Positions 39,591-49,479 of a DNA stretch of 64,000 nucleotides are shown piece by piece. The position numbers and the translations under genes are program-made. Numbering within the stretch: the first letter of the stretch is position 1; each line of letters starts with the position of its first letter. The notes beneath the pieces are model-generated. The model saw only the letters and a list, made by a program, of their open reading frames with translations. It was not told the origin of the DNA and made no database searches. Source of the DNA: Solibacillus merdavium (GTDB taxonomy: Bacteria > Bacillota > Bacilli > Bacillales_A > Planococcaceae); NCBI RefSeq assembly GCF_014836935.1, contig NZ_JACSPW010000004.1:62001-126000 (forward strand), read 5' to 3'.

Positions 39591-40530
39591 CTGGATAAAT
39601 TGCCTCACCTAGTGATTCAATACCTTCTACAATACGTGGACCTTGGCGACTCGTCGTATCCCCATCCACTACATGAACATTGCCATTTTTAATTGCATCC
39701 ATTTCGGCATAGGCAGAATTATTTACGATGCTATCATAGTCATTTTCATATGTTACAATCACTTCGTCCGGATTACTGTCAACAAATTGCTCAGAGCTAT
39801 ACATCGGCCACCCAAGTTCTTGTACTGCATTTTCTACATTTAACACTTCTAGCATTTCATTAATAAATGTTTCCTGTCCTGCTGCATATAAGTCCGGCTC
39901 TGTGCCCACTACGATAAACACAGATTTTTCTTCTAAATCAGCCACTTTAACTTCAATGTCTTGAATTCCTTTTTGAATGGATGCAATCATCTCTGTTGCC
40001 TCAGCGGTTTTCCCTGTTAATTGCCCAATTTGTTCAATAGTCGTATATGTTTCTTCAAATGTTGTAGTATTTTTCACTACAAATACAGGAATACCCACTG
40101 ATTCAAGTTGCGCAATACCTTCTTCGTTAAAGCTATAAAGACCTGATTCATGAGCTACTACTAGATCTGGCTGCAATGCAATCAATTGTTCCAAGTTAAA
40201 TTCCATTCCACCGACTTTTTCTTTTGTCTGAGCTTCTTCCGGGTAATTATCATTATCGGATACTCCAATAATTTGTTCATTTAAGCCTAAGCCAAATAAT
40301 ATTTCTGTATTGGACGGAATGAGGGAAATAATGCGTTCAGGTGCTTTTTCCACTGTCACTTCTTTGTTTAAAGCATCAGTTACCGTTACAGGAAACTGCG
40401 CTTGTTCCTCAGCCGCTTTTGTCGATTGTTGTGCTGTATCTTTTTCAACTGCTGTTTCTTCTACTCCACATCCTGCAAGAAGCATAATGGAGATGATTCC
40501 TGTTGAAGAAAGTCGTTGCCAAGTTTTCAT
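39574..40530 (-). CDS. btuF: Cobalamin/cobinamide-binding lipoprotein
   Basis: 318 residues. Lipoprotein signal with LLAGC near residue 20, a Glu/Gln/Thr-rich linker, then a class III substrate-binding fold: PERIISLIPSNTEILFGLGL, GGMEFNLEQLIALQPDLVVA and a C-terminal lobe. It captures corrinoids outside the membrane for BtuCD. First gene after the cobalamin riboswitch. Confidence 0.92.
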   Translation of the reverse strand: MKTWQRLSSTGIISIMLLAGCGVEETAVEKDTAQQSTKAAEEQAQFPVTVTDALNKEVTVEKAPERIISLIPSNTEILFGLGLNEQIIGVSDNDNYPEEAQTKEKVGGMEFNLEQLIALQPDLVVAHESGLYSFNEEGIAQLESVGIPVFVVKNTTTFEETYTTIEQIGQLTGKTAEATEMIASIQKGIQDIEVKVADLEEKSVFIVVGTEPDLYAAGQETFINEMLEVLNVENAVQELGWPMYSSEQFVDSNPDEVIVTYENDYDSIVNNSAYAEMDAIKNGNVHVVDGDTTSRQGPRIVEGIESLGEAIYPDVFKE

Positions 40531-40585
40531 ATGTAATTAATTCCTCCTAAAATTGTTCTAACCTGTAATTTTACACAAAAATAAA

Positions 40586-40610
40586 AAGCCTCCTACAAAA
40601 TAGGAAGCTT
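40586..40610 (-). terminator. Riboswitch expression-platform terminator
   Basis: AAGCCTCCTA (40586-40595) and TAGGAAGCTT (40601-40610), one G-U in RNA; TTTTTATTTTTG follows on the minus strand. It lies between the aptamer and btuF. Confidence 0.85.
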
Positions 40611-40639
40611 TATGAAAGCAAATAAATTCAAATAAAAAA

Positions 40640-40815
40640 TTCATTTACCGCATCCTATCCGCGTAGGCATTAATTGGGCATTATAAAGGCAGGTCTCCTG
40701 GCTTATGCGTTAGCGTTTATGAGCTGCCTTCCCAAAAATTTCAGTGGCATATAGCTCAAAACTAGCAATTACAGTGGCGGGACCGCATCGGATTTGAACC
40801 GATTTCCCTTTTACT
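40640..40815 (-). ncRNA. Cobalamin riboswitch
   Basis: The minus strand contains the B12 box AGCCAGGAGACCTGCC (complement of 40688-40703) and the upstream conserved core GCGGUCCCGCCACUGU (around 40772-40787), preceded by GGGAAAUCGGUUCAAAUCC. A terminator follows, so coenzyme B12 binding should stop transcription of btuFCD-cobO. Outer limits are approximate. A TATAAT (complement of 40874-40879) upstream may belong to its promoter. Confidence 0.95.
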
Positions 40816-40980
40816 TCTTACTTTAATTAGATATAGTAAGAACCTTTATAGTACATATTTAATTAATAATATTATTATAGCGGATATTTCATTTATTGTA
40901 TGCAAAATCCGCCAAAGTTTCAGATAATTTGTTTTAATCTGATTGAAATCGGACCACGTGTAGTGTAATAAAAGAACAGG

Positions 40981-42150
40981 TTACTCTTTAGCTTTTAAAT
41001 TGTTTTCAATTGCTGTCTCCGCTAAACGCTTTATCGTAATATCATCCATTGGCGGATTGTGTAAGCCTGCACGAACATCACGGTAATAGCGTTGAAGTGG
41101 GTTGGATCGTTGCAAGCTCTTTGCTCCGACTAAACGCATCGCTTTATCAACGACTTCAATCGCTGTATTTGTCACAACATGTTTGGCAATATTGATTTCA
41201 TTTATAAGTGTCTTCTTTTTTGTTGGGTCATTGTATAACCCGGCTACTCCGTAAATGGTAAAGCGTGCGTTCGTCAATGCTAAATCCATTTCTCCAATCA
41301 GTGTTTGTATATTAGGCAGCTGGGCAATTGTCCCTTTAATACTATTCGGTGAATGGCTATTTGCAAAATCTACCGCATAATCCCGTGCAGCCTGTGCAAT
41401 CCCTAAATAAGTCGCTGGGATGAGGAGCAACCAACCGTTCAATTTAAAACCTGTTGTATAGTTTGGAATTTCCACTAAGTTTGTTTGATCAATGCGTACA
41501 TTGTCCAGCACTAAATCATCGCTTCCTGTACCGCGCATCGACGCCACATCCCACGTATTTTCCACCGATACTCCTTGCACCGTTTTCGGAACAAGGAAAA
41601 ATCCTAACTGGTCCTCGTCTTCGATCCAAGCTGATACTAAAAAGTAATCTAGATCGGGTGCACCGCTCGTATAGTTTTTACGCCCGGTAATTATATAATG
41701 GTTGCCATCACGTTTTGCCGATGTCGCCGGACGTCCGCCGCGCACTGGGCTCCCCATCGCAAACTCGCTTACCGCACGATTTACTGTTGCACCATTTGCG
41801 ATTTCTCCTCCAAACCAGTCGAGCTTTTGTGGATTCCAGTAACGATTCTCAAAAATTTCGCCTACATTTTGAATTGTCCATGATACAGTTAGCCCCGTGC
41901 TACCGCAATAGCTTGCCAAAGTTTCATGAAGTAAGATCGCATCATATAATGTGAAGCCATCCCCACCGTATTCTTTTGGCAACGTTATTTTTGTATAACC
42001 GATTTCCCGCAGTTTCCGGAAATTTTCAAATGGAAATGTCGCTTGTTCATCTGTTTGTTGGGCGAGTTGTTTCACGCTCTCTGAAATTGTTTCGAGTTTT
42101 TCCAACCATTGTCGCTGCTCGTCTGTTTGAATAAATAATTCCTTGCTCAT
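40981..42150 (-). CDS. Acyl-CoA dehydrogenase family protein
   Basis: 389 residues from ATG at 42148-42150 (GAGGTGG upstream). It has the acyl-CoA dehydrogenase fold: ITLPKEYGGDGFTLYDA, a FAD region, and a C-terminal LVGAKSLQRSNPLQRYYRDVRAG. It lacks the Y-E-G-T-x-x-I-Q motif with the catalytic Glu of classical dehydrogenases and resembles the DszC/SfnB or YdbM-like branch, whose members can be monooxygenases. Substrate not assignable. No operon partner; the riboswitch unit is upstream in position but is read away from it. Confidence 0.85.
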   Translation of the reverse strand: MSKELFIQTDEQRQWLEKLETISESVKQLAQQTDEQATFPFENFRKLREIGYTKITLPKEYGGDGFTLYDAILLHETLASYCGSTGLTVSWTIQNVGEIFENRYWNPQKLDWFGGEIANGATVNRAVSEFAMGSPVRGGRPATSAKRDGNHYIITGRKNYTSGAPDLDYFLVSAWIEDEDQLGFFLVPKTVQGVSVENTWDVASMRGTGSDDLVLDNVRIDQTNLVEIPNYTTGFKLNGWLLLIPATYLGIAQAARDYAVDFANSHSPNSIKGTIAQLPNIQTLIGEMDLALTNARFTIYGVAGLYNDPTKKKTLINEINIAKHVVTNTAIEVVDKAMRLVGAKSLQRSNPLQRYYRDVRAGLHNPPMDDITIKRLAETAIENNLKAKE

Positions 42151-42339
42151 GAAAAGCACCACCTCGTGTTTGTTGTCATGCATCGTTATTTCGTTAAATT
42201 AATAGTACGTTTCAGAAATTTACAAGTCAATAGATATCCCTAGCTTCTTTGTAGGGATTCACTTACTTCATAGAGGAGGCATTGCAAGTCTAAAGTGGAA
42301 CGATTGCTGGAAAAAGGAGAATATACTCAAGCTAATGAA

Positions 42340-42379
42340 AAAACACCCTATTTTCCGCATAAAGGAAATAGGGTGTTTT
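42340..42379 (-). terminator. Intrinsic terminator of argS
   Basis: Fourteen-bp arms AAAACACCCTATTT (42340-42353) and AAATAGGGTGTTTT (42366-42379), T-run on the minus strand. Confidence 0.92.
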
Positions 42380-42389
42380 GAAATATAAA

Positions 42390-44057
42390 TTACATTTTCT
42401 CAGGTGCACTTACTCCGATTAGTTTCAATGCATTGGCTAAAGTTGTTTTTACTGCTGTAATTAATGCTAAACGAGCTTCAGTTAGCTCTTTATTATCTTG
42501 GTTTAAAACTTTTTCTGCATTGTAGAAGCTATGGAATGCTGCTGCTAAGTCCTGGATATAGTTCGCGATACGGTGCGGTGTGCGGTGTTTCGCTGCATCT
42601 GCCACGATTTGCGGGAATGCACCTACCTTTTTCAGAACATCTTCTTCTTTTTCTGCTACAAGTAAGTTCAGGTTTTCCAATGATGCTTCAAAACCTTGCT
42701 CGCTTGCTGCACGTAAAATTGATGAAATACGTGCATGTGCATACTGCGCATAATACACTGGGTTTTCATTCGATTGTGATACTGCTAAGTCTAAATCGAA
42801 GTCCATGTGAGAATCTCCTGCAGTTTTCACGAAGAAATAACGTACTGCATCCAGACCTACTTCTTCCACTAACTCACGCATTGTTACAGCATTACCTGTA
42901 CGCTTACTCATTTTGAATTTCTCGCCGTTCTTGTAAAGCTGAACCATTTGAATTACTTCGACTTCCAATGTTTCACGCTCATAGCCAAGTGCTTCAATAG
43001 CCGCTTTCATACGTGGGATATAGCCATGGTGGTCAGCACCCCAAATATTGATTAATTTATCAAATCCGCGACGTAATTTATCTTCATGGTAAGCAATATC
43101 CGGAGTTAAATATGTGAATGAACCATCGTTTTTAATTAACACTCGATCCTTGTCATCTCCAAATGTTGTTGAACGGAACCAAGTTGCTCCCTCTTCATCA
43201 AATACATGGCCATTTGATTTTAATTTCTCTAATGCAACATCGATTTTACCGTTTTCATATAAAGATGTTTCTGAATACCATACATCAAATTCAACACGGA
43301 AGTTTTTCAAGTCATTTTGTAATTTCGCTAATTCCAGTTTTAGGCCATGCTCACGGAAAAATTTGAAGCGTTCTTCTTCAGTTTTGTCTAAAATCGAAGC
43401 ACCAAACTCTTCAGCTAATTTCCCAGCGATAGCGATTATATCTGGACCGTGATAGCCATCTTCCGGCATCTCAGCATCCATGCCTAAAGCCTGTTTATAG
43501 CGTGCCTCTAATGAGTACGCTAAGTTGTTGATTTGGTTACCTGCATCATTAATGTAGTATTCGCGAGATACATCAAAACCGGCAAAATCCATAACGTTAC
43601 ATAAAGAATCCCCAACAGAAGCACCGCGGGCATGTCCTAAGTGTAAGTCGCCAGTTGGATTCGCCGATACGAACTCGACTTGTACTTTTTCACCAGCACC
43701 AGCAGTAGAACGACCGTAATTTTCACCTTGTTCGAATGCTGCTTTTACTACACCTGCCAAAAAGTCTTTACGAACTGTAATGTTTAAGAAGCCAGGACCT
43801 GCGATTTCGATTTTTTCGATATCTGTCCCTTCTGTATTTACATTCTCTAAAATGCTTTCTGCAATGGCACGCGGCGGCTTTTTCGCCAGTTTAGTTAATT
43901 GCATCGCTACGTTTGTGGCAAAATCACCGTTTGCTTTGTCCTTTGGTGTTTCCAGGTGAATATTTACTTCTGTGTCAGCTTCGACTAGGCCGGCCTGATT
44001 GATTGCCGCTTTTAAAGTGTCTTTAATCGATTGCTGTAATTGTTCTACTGCGTTCAT
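42390..44057 (-). CDS. argS: Arginyl-tRNA synthetase
   Basis: 555 residues, class I synthetase. N-terminal Add-1 domain for tRNA D-loop contact, HIGH-like motif in [15 protein letters not shown] near residue 136, KMSK-like [13 protein letters not shown] near 385, and a helical DALR anticodon-binding domain at the end. Start ATG overlaps the ywiB stop by four bases (ATGA). This length and pairing with ywiB match B. subtilis argS. Confidence 0.97.
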   Translation of the reverse strand: MNAVEQLQQSIKDTLKAAINQAGLVEADTEVNIHLETPKDKANGDFATNVAMQLTKLAKKPPRAIAESILENVNTEGTDIEKIEIAGPGFLNITVRKDFLAGVVKAAFEQGENYGRSTAGAGEKVQVEFVSANPTGDLHLGHARGASVGDSLCNVMDFAGFDVSREYYINDAGNQINNLAYSLEARYKQALGMDAEMPEDGYHGPDIIAIAGKLAEEFGASILDKTEEERFKFFREHGLKLELAKLQNDLKNFRVEFDVWYSETSLYENGKIDVALEKLKSNGHVFDEEGATWFRSTTFGDDKDRVLIKNDGSFTYLTPDIAYHEDKLRRGFDKLINIWGADHHGYIPRMKAAIEALGYERETLEVEVIQMVQLYKNGEKFKMSKRTGNAVTMRELVEEVGLDAVRYFFVKTAGDSHMDFDLDLAVSQSNENPVYYAQYAHARISSILRAASEQGFEASLENLNLLVAEKEEDVLKKVGAFPQIVADAAKHRTPHRIANYIQDLAAAFHSFYNAEKVLNQDNKELTEARLALITAVKTTLANALKLIGVSAPEKM

Positions 44058-44497
44058 GAATATACCTCCGTAAATTGAATTTCCAATGTGTATTGTCCGA
44101 CAGAATTGCCGCCTATTATAAGATCATATTGCGTTTTAAAACGCCCTGATACTTTTTCGTTTTGTGTTACTTCAATGGCTAACTGATGTGTATCGGTAAC
44201 GATTGGCAATGATCCGAATGGACTTTCATAATGCCCATTTTCCCGTAAGCCTGGATTTAAAGGGAGACGCATGTTGACACCACCGCTTCGCATTATAAAG
44301 GCTTTCGCTTCATTTAGCTTTATTGTCGTTTGAATTCGTGCGTCTTCCTGAATTTCCTCATAGCGTAAATAATGATTAGCGCCTTTTTCTACACAGTTGC
44401 CTTCCAGCCACATTTCGTATTTTTCAAGCTCGCCCTCGGTAGGAATGATGGAGGAAATTAGCTTAATTTTGACTGTTTTCCCATTCTCGTTCGCCAC
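44054..44497 (-). CDS. ywiB: DUF1934 beta-barrel protein (YwiB)
   Basis: 147 residues. Calycin-like beta-barrel family (DUF1934) of unknown function that regularly precedes argS in Bacillales. GTG at 44495-44497 has AGGAG 9 nt upstream. No signal peptide. Overlaps argS by four bases, so the two are translationally coupled. Confidence 0.9.
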   Translation of the reverse strand: MANENGKTVKIKLISSIIPTEGELEKYEMWLEGNCVEKGANHYLRYEEIQEDARIQTTIKLNEAKAFIMRSGGVNMRLPLNPGLRENGHYESPFGSLPIVTDTHQLAIEVTQNEKVSGRFKTQYDLIIGGNSVGQYTLEIQFTEVYS

Positions 44498-44692
44498 AGC
44501 AGTCAGCTCCTATACATATATTTCTATAACCTTTTTATTATAGGATAAGTTTATCTCTTTAAGCAACATTGAACTTAAACTTAGATTTAGTACCTTTATC
44601 ACCCTATTTTTGAGTATTTTTCCGTTAATTAAATCATTTTTATAGTATTTCCGATAGAAAAGAGTAATGATTATTTTATAAAGGAGTTAATT

Positions 44693-45775
44693 ATGTTTAT
44701 CGAAATATTGTCTTATTTTTGTATATTATTTACGTTTACCCTATTAATTTACTGGCCATTTATCAATTACTTTAAAATTACGCCATTTATCGATCGATCA
44801 ATTCCTTATGTGACAGGTATAAAATTCGGTGTGACAGGGCTAATTTTGACATATTCCGCAATTAATCTTGTTGACGGTGTATTGGTAAATTCCCAGTTTG
44901 TATCAGTCCTGTTCAGTGGTTTATTAGGTGGACCATTTGCGATTTTAGTAAGCGGTCTTATTATAGGAATCGGTCGCTTTTTCTTTTCAGAGGTAACGAT
45001 GATTTCTACTATTTTTAACTATAATTTTATTTTACTAGTACTGTTCCTGTTTCTAATTACACGAAAATATGAAATGACTTCTAAAACGGTTTTCACTTAT
45101 TTTTGGCTTTGTTTGGTTGAATCGATTTTGATTTCTTTTATAGGACTTTGCTTTAGTAGTCAAGGATACGGATTCCTCCTGCTATATGGTTTATTTACAG
45201 TTTTCGCATTTTATTTTATTTACATTGTTATTCATCAGGTGAAACGTACAAATGATACTGTACAGGAAACCAATTATTTGCGGAAAATTGATTATTTAAC
45301 ACAGTTGCCTAATACAACAGAATTTGAAAAATGTATTCAACAACTTATGAAGAAAAATGAGATACTCAGTTTATTATTGGTAGATATTCGAGATTTAAAA
45401 ATGATTAATTCCAAATACGGGTACCCTACAGGAGATTTAATCATTAAGCAGCTGGCTCTTCATTTAAAAGAATATGCAGATAAAAATGATGCATTTGTTG
45501 GTCGGCTAAGTGGTGAGGAGTTTGCCATTATTCTAAAGGATACCCCTCCTGCTCTAGCGATATTTGAGGCAGATAATTTAATACATACTATTGCCCAGCA
45601 GCCCTTTAATGTAATAGACAAAGAAGTAATTTATATTTCCGTCACGATTGGATTAAGCTCTTTCCCTGATAATGGTGTTACTTCCCGTAGTTTGACGGAA
45701 AATTTAATTAGAGCATCTCAACTTGCAAAATCAAATAAAACTTCAGGCTATTTTCATGCAAACAACTTAAAGTAA
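44693..45775 (+). CDS. Diguanylate cyclase with 5TM-Lyt membrane sensor
   Basis: 360 residues. The N-terminal half (about 1-185) has five or six transmembrane helices with the layout of the 5TMR-LYT sensor. The C-terminal GGDEF domain (about 195-355) has the active loop SGEEF, a variant that can still be active. The inhibitory RxxD I-site is absent: the corresponding four residues read DKND. It would make c-di-GMP in response to a membrane or envelope signal. AAAGGAG precedes the ATG. It is a single-gene unit convergent with speB. Confidence 0.88.
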   Translation: MFIEILSYFCILFTFTLLIYWPFINYFKITPFIDRSIPYVTGIKFGVTGLILTYSAINLVDGVLVNSQFVSVLFSGLLGGPFAILVSGLIIGIGRFFFSEVTMISTIFNYNFILLVLFLFLITRKYEMTSKTVFTYFWLCLVESILISFIGLCFSSQGYGFLLLYGLFTVFAFYFIYIVIHQVKRTNDTVQETNYLRKIDYLTQLPNTTEFEKCIQQLMKKNEILSLLLVDIRDLKMINSKYGYPTGDLIIKQLALHLKEYADKNDAFVGRLSGEEFAIILKDTPPALAIFEADNLIHTIAQQPFNVIDKEVIYISVTIGLSSFPDNGVTSRSLTENLIRASQLAKSNKTSGYFHANNLK

Positions 45776-45783
45776 TTACTTAA

Positions 45784-45815
45784 AAAGCGAGCGACAGAAA
45801 TTCGTCGCTCGCTTT
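45784..45815. terminator. Bidirectional terminator between the GGDEF gene and speB
   Basis: AAAGCGAGCGAC (45784-45795) and GTCGCTCGCTTT (45804-45815), T-rich on both sides. Confidence 0.92.
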
Positions 45816-45825
45816 ATTTTTATCC

Positions 45826-46698
45826 TTATTTCACCCAACCTAAAATCATTTCGCGGATTAATTTCGCTGCTGTGTTTACTGTTATTTCTGCATGGTCGTA
45901 AATCGGTGCTACTTCAACAAGATCAAAGCCGACAACATTTACTTCTGAGTGCGCGATTTCATGAATTGCAGCTAAAAGTTCTTTTGGTGTAATACCACCT
46001 GCATCAACAGTGCCTGTACCAGGAGCATGTGCCGGGTCCAATACGTCAATATCGATTGTCACATAAACATTGCGTCCTTTTAATTTAGGTAGGATCTGCT
46101 TTAAAGGCTCGAGTACTTCGAATAATGAAATGTGCATCCCGTTTTCCTTTGCCCACTGCAATTCTTCCTTTAAGCCTGAACGAATTCCAAATGAATAGAC
46201 ATTTTCAGGTCCGATTGTATCAGCGATTTTACGAATTGGAGTTGCATGTGAATAAGGTTCGCCTTCATAATCCGTACGCAAATCTGTATGCGCATCAAAA
46301 TGGATAATGGCTAAATCTGAGTATTTTTCGTATACCGCTTCCATTACTGGCAATGATACTAAGTGTTCGCCACCCATACCAACTGGAACTTTGTTATCTG
46401 CCAATACTTTACGAACAAATGTCTTAATTTCCGCCAATGATTTTTCCGGGTTACCGAACGGCAGTGGAATATCTCCAGCATCAAAGAATGGAACATCCGC
46501 TAATTCGCGATCCAAGTAAAAGCTGTATTCTTCCAAACCAACAGATACTTCACGAATTCTAGCTGGGCCAAAACGTTGGCCGGGACGATAGCTTACTGTC
46601 CAATCCATTGGCATGCCGTATAGAACTGCCTTACTTTCCTCGTAATTTTGATGGCTTTTAATAAACATGTTACCCGCATATGTTTCGTCAAATCTCAT
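45826..46698 (-). CDS. speB: Agmatinase
   Basis: 290 residues, ureohydrolase family. The Mn2+-binding motifs are GGEHLVSLPV, HFDAHTDLR and TIDIDVLDPAHAPGTG. It converts agmatine to putrescine and urea in polyamine synthesis. In B. subtilis speB follows speE; here no speE is seen and pbpG is divergent. Confidence 0.94.
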   Translation of the reverse strand: MRFDETYAGNMFIKSHQNYEESKAVLYGMPMDWTVSYRPGQRFGPARIREVSVGLEEYSFYLDRELADVPFFDAGDIPLPFGNPEKSLAEIKTFVRKVLADNKVPVGMGGEHLVSLPVMEAVYEKYSDLAIIHFDAHTDLRTDYEGEPYSHATPIRKIADTIGPENVYSFGIRSGLKEELQWAKENGMHISLFEVLEPLKQILPKLKGRNVYVTIDIDVLDPAHAPGTGTVDAGGITPKELLAAIHEIAHSEVNVVGFDLVEVAPIYDHAEITVNTAAKLIREMILGWVK

Positions 46699-47028
46699 TT
46701 ACAATCACCTACAACTTTCTCTATTTTAAATTATCAATTATAAATAAATTTGTTCTTAATTTCGTATGCATAGCGAACGGTGATTTTGCTCATACTAAAT
46801 CTAACAAATGAAACTTTTGATCGCTATTTTCGTATAATTAAGTATAACTGACAAAATTCGACATTATGAATACGTATTGTCATAGCAGAATAAATGCTTA
46901 CTTCCATTTAATGTGCTACGACAAAAGTATAGTTGTTTTCATTAAAAGTGCAATAGAATTTTTGTAACTTTTTGTGAATGAACGAAAACTTTTTACTAAC
47001 TACTAAAAAAGAAATGAGGTGAAAAAAC
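46699..47028. other. Divergent intergenic region speB / pbpG
   Basis: 330 bp without a credible gene. It must hold the promoters of both divergent genes. A minus-strand TATAAT near 46738 could serve speB. B. subtilis pbpG is sigma-F dependent; a GTATA at about 46926 has the right look for a sigma-F -35 but I could not find a matching -10. Nothing else stands out. Confidence 0.4.
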
Positions 47029-49086
47029 TTGAAAAGACAGCAATATAAAAAACGAAAAAGCCGTAAAAGATTTATGAAAAAAATAGGTCTCGTTACTATT
47101 GCCCTTTTATGTTTTTTCGCTGTAACGTTCCTTTCATTGCGTATATATGCACAAGTTGCTGGAGCACCTCCACTTACGGTCCCGAAAGCTTCGATTTTTT
47201 TGGATAGCGACAATAATCAAATTGGCGATTATTTCACCGAGGAGCGTCGCTATTGGACAGAATTGAATGATATTTCACCTTATTTAGTTGATGCTACAGT
47301 TGCTGTTGAAGATAAAGATTTCTTTAATCATAGTGGTTTTGACTATTCCCGTATTGCTGGAGCCGTCTTAGCGGATCTTAAAGCGGGAAGCAAAGTCCAA
47401 GGAGCAAGTACGCTCACACAGCAATATGCTCGGAACCTTTATTTAACCCATGAAAAAACATGGAACAGGAAAATAAATGAAGCCTTATTCGCCTACCGTT
47501 TAGAGTTATTTTACTCAAAAGAGGAAATTTTAGAAGGTTATTTAAATACTGTTTACTACGGTCACGGAATGTACGGCGTAGAAGCTGCGAGTCGTTATTT
47601 TTACGGCAAATCAGCAAAGGATTTAACATTGGCGGAAGCTTCCATGCTTGCCGGTGTTCCAAAAGGACCGACTTATTATTCGCCACTAAATAATTTAGAA
47701 AAGGCGACTAATCGTCAGCACGTTATTTTACGATTAATGAATGAGCAAGGAAAAATTACAGACGATGAAAAAACACGCGCTACGACTGAACAGGTCGCAC
47801 TAAAAAGTGATCAATGGATTGCGACAAAATCGATTGCGCCTTACTTTTTGGATGTTGTTTGGGAAGAAGCAAGTGATATATTACAATCCAAAAACCTAAG
47901 TATTAGTGAAGGTGGCTGGACAATTCAAACCACCCTGAACCAGGCACATCAGCGCGCAGCGGAAAATGCCATTAAAACGAATATGCCCAATAGTGATTTG
48001 CAGGTTGGTTTTGTCAGTATGGATGCACATACTGGTTTTGTAACAGCGCTTGTTGGGGGGCGTGATTATAGTGAAAGTTCCTTTAACCGAGTCGCCTTGG
48101 GAAATCGTCAGCCCGGCTCTGCCATCAAGCCGATTTTATACGCAGCTGCCCTTGAAAAGAATTTTCACCCTATGTCATTTTTGGATGTCAGTGAAACAAC
48201 ATTCACCTATGATAGTGGACGAGCAACTTATACGCCACAAAACGTTAACAACAAATTTGCAGACCATGCACTTTCATTAGCTCAAGCATTGGCTATTTCA
48301 GATAATATTTATGCAGTAAAGACATTGGAAGGAATCGGCTACCGTTCTTTCCGCGATATTCAAAAACGCTTTGGACTTCAATATTCTGAAAAAGATATAC
48401 CGTCTATTGCATTGGGGACCGCTGAAAATTCGTTGTACGATTTAACAAATGCGTATAACATCCTTGCAGCTGGTGGAGAAAAGAGAAAACCAGTGACCGT
48501 ATTATCTATTATCGATGCAAAAGGGAAAGTCGTTTATAAATATAAGAAGCCTGAGAAAGAACAGGTAATTTCCGAACAGGATGCTTTTGTTCTAACACAA
48601 ATGATGACAGGAATATTCGACCCTGTATTCAGTGATTATTCCCCTGCAACCGGTCTATCACTGCGCTCTAGAATGTCCCATACGTATGCAGCAAAATCAG
48701 GGACAACTAACAGTGACCAGTGGATGATTGGCTTTACACCCAGTTTGACTGCCGGTGTATGGAATGGCTATGACCAAGGGAAGACACTATCTGTCCAGGC
48801 AGATATGGCAGCTTCTAAACAAGTGTGGATTGAATTTATGGAAACCGCCCTTAATGGAAAGGCAAACGAAACTTTTAAAATACCAAGTGGAGTCGAGCCT
48901 GTTACGGTCGATATTCTGAGTGGTAAGTTAGCCGATCCCTCTTGTCCGAACCAGCGTGTCGTTTATATGAAAACAGCAGATATTCCTACTGAATCCTGTG
49001 GAACATTCGATTTCTTCGACACAGATACATGGGGTAATTTCTTTGAAACATTACCCTTCGAAGCATTCAAAGGTTTTTGGGACTAA
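47029..49086 (+). CDS. pbpG: Class A penicillin-binding protein (PbpG-like)
   Basis: 685 residues. TTG at 47029-47031 has GAGGTG 7 nt upstream. A basic cytoplasmic start is followed by one membrane anchor (about 17-40). The transglycosylase domain has VEDKDFFNHSGFD and GASTLTQQYARN. The transpeptidase domain has active Ser in GSAIKP, SDN in ISDNIYAVK and KSGTTN. It polymerises and cross-links peptidoglycan. Position beside ywhD/ywhB matches B. subtilis pbpG (YwhE), which acts in spore peptidoglycan. Confidence 0.93.
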   Translation: MKRQQYKKRKSRKRFMKKIGLVTIALLCFFAVTFLSLRIYAQVAGAPPLTVPKASIFLDSDNNQIGDYFTEERRYWTELNDISPYLVDATVAVEDKDFFNHSGFDYSRIAGAVLADLKAGSKVQGASTLTQQYARNLYLTHEKTWNRKINEALFAYRLELFYSKEEILEGYLNTVYYGHGMYGVEAASRYFYGKSAKDLTLAEASMLAGVPKGPTYYSPLNNLEKATNRQHVILRLMNEQGKITDDEKTRATTEQVALKSDQWIATKSIAPYFLDVVWEEASDILQSKNLSISEGGWTIQTTLNQAHQRAAENAIKTNMPNSDLQVGFVSMDAHTGFVTALVGGRDYSESSFNRVALGNRQPGSAIKPILYAAALEKNFHPMSFLDVSETTFTYDSGRATYTPQNVNNKFADHALSLAQALAISDNIYAVKTLEGIGYRSFRDIQKRFGLQYSEKDIPSIALGTAENSLYDLTNAYNILAAGGEKRKPVTVLSIIDAKGKVVYKYKKPEKEQVISEQDAFVLTQMMTGIFDPVFSDYSPATGLSLRSRMSHTYAAKSGTTNSDQWMIGFTPSLTAGVWNGYDQGKTLSVQADMAASKQVWIEFMETALNGKANETFKIPSGVEPVTVDILSGKLADPSCPNQRVVYMKTADIPTESCGTFDFFDTDTWGNFFETLPFEAFKGFWD

Positions 49087-49092
49087 AAATAA

Positions 49093-49140
49093 AAAAGCTC
49101 TTTCGTTTCCGGTTCTAGTCCGTAAAACGAAAGAGCTTTT
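49093..49140 (+). terminator. Intrinsic terminator of pbpG
   Basis: Sixteen-bp arms AAAAGCTCTTTCGTTT (49093-49108) and AAACGAAAGAGCTTTT (49125-49140); A/T rich on both flanks, so it may work in both directions. Confidence 0.92.
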
Positions 49141-49417
49141 CTATTGTGGTTAACGAAAGGATGAGAACCATGGGGCATTCGGCTTGGGAATGTTCAAATG
49201 CCGCATAATACTCATCACTATTCATTTCCCACATGTCCTAGCCTACTACTTTGCAAGCTTTAAATTCAGTTTACTTTCTTTTGGAAGCAGTTTCAACCAT
49301 CGATTTGGATGTTCTTGAAATGTCACATATTGTTCACCGAATGGATTCATTTTTCCAAAAAAGTAATTGACTGACCATAATATTTATTTGTACTTTATAT
49401 TTAACCTATAAGTAATT
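49141..49417 (-). pseudogene. Possible decayed gene between pbpG and ywhD
   Basis: Two coding-like stretches on the minus strand, in different frames and broken by stops. One opens after a stop near 49385 and reads on through ATG at 49349-49351 (MNPFGEQYVTFQEHPNRW and onward to TAG near 49246). Another reads MWEMNSDEYYAAFEHSQAE from about 49234. Neither has a proper ribosome site. B. subtilis carries ywhC between ywhD and ywhB, but I see no resemblance to it. Identity unknown; it may be chance. Confidence 0.25.
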
Positions 49418-49479
49418 TTACGCTAAATCATTTACTAATTTTTCATCGCTATTGTTCCACATTTCTTCATTGTGGTTTT

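Noticed and set aside
42290-42380. Plus-strand 28-codon ORF upstream of argS's terminator, starting GTG
   Set aside because: The only ribosome-like site is about 15 nt away, and the frame runs through the argS terminator hairpin, so it is most likely chance.
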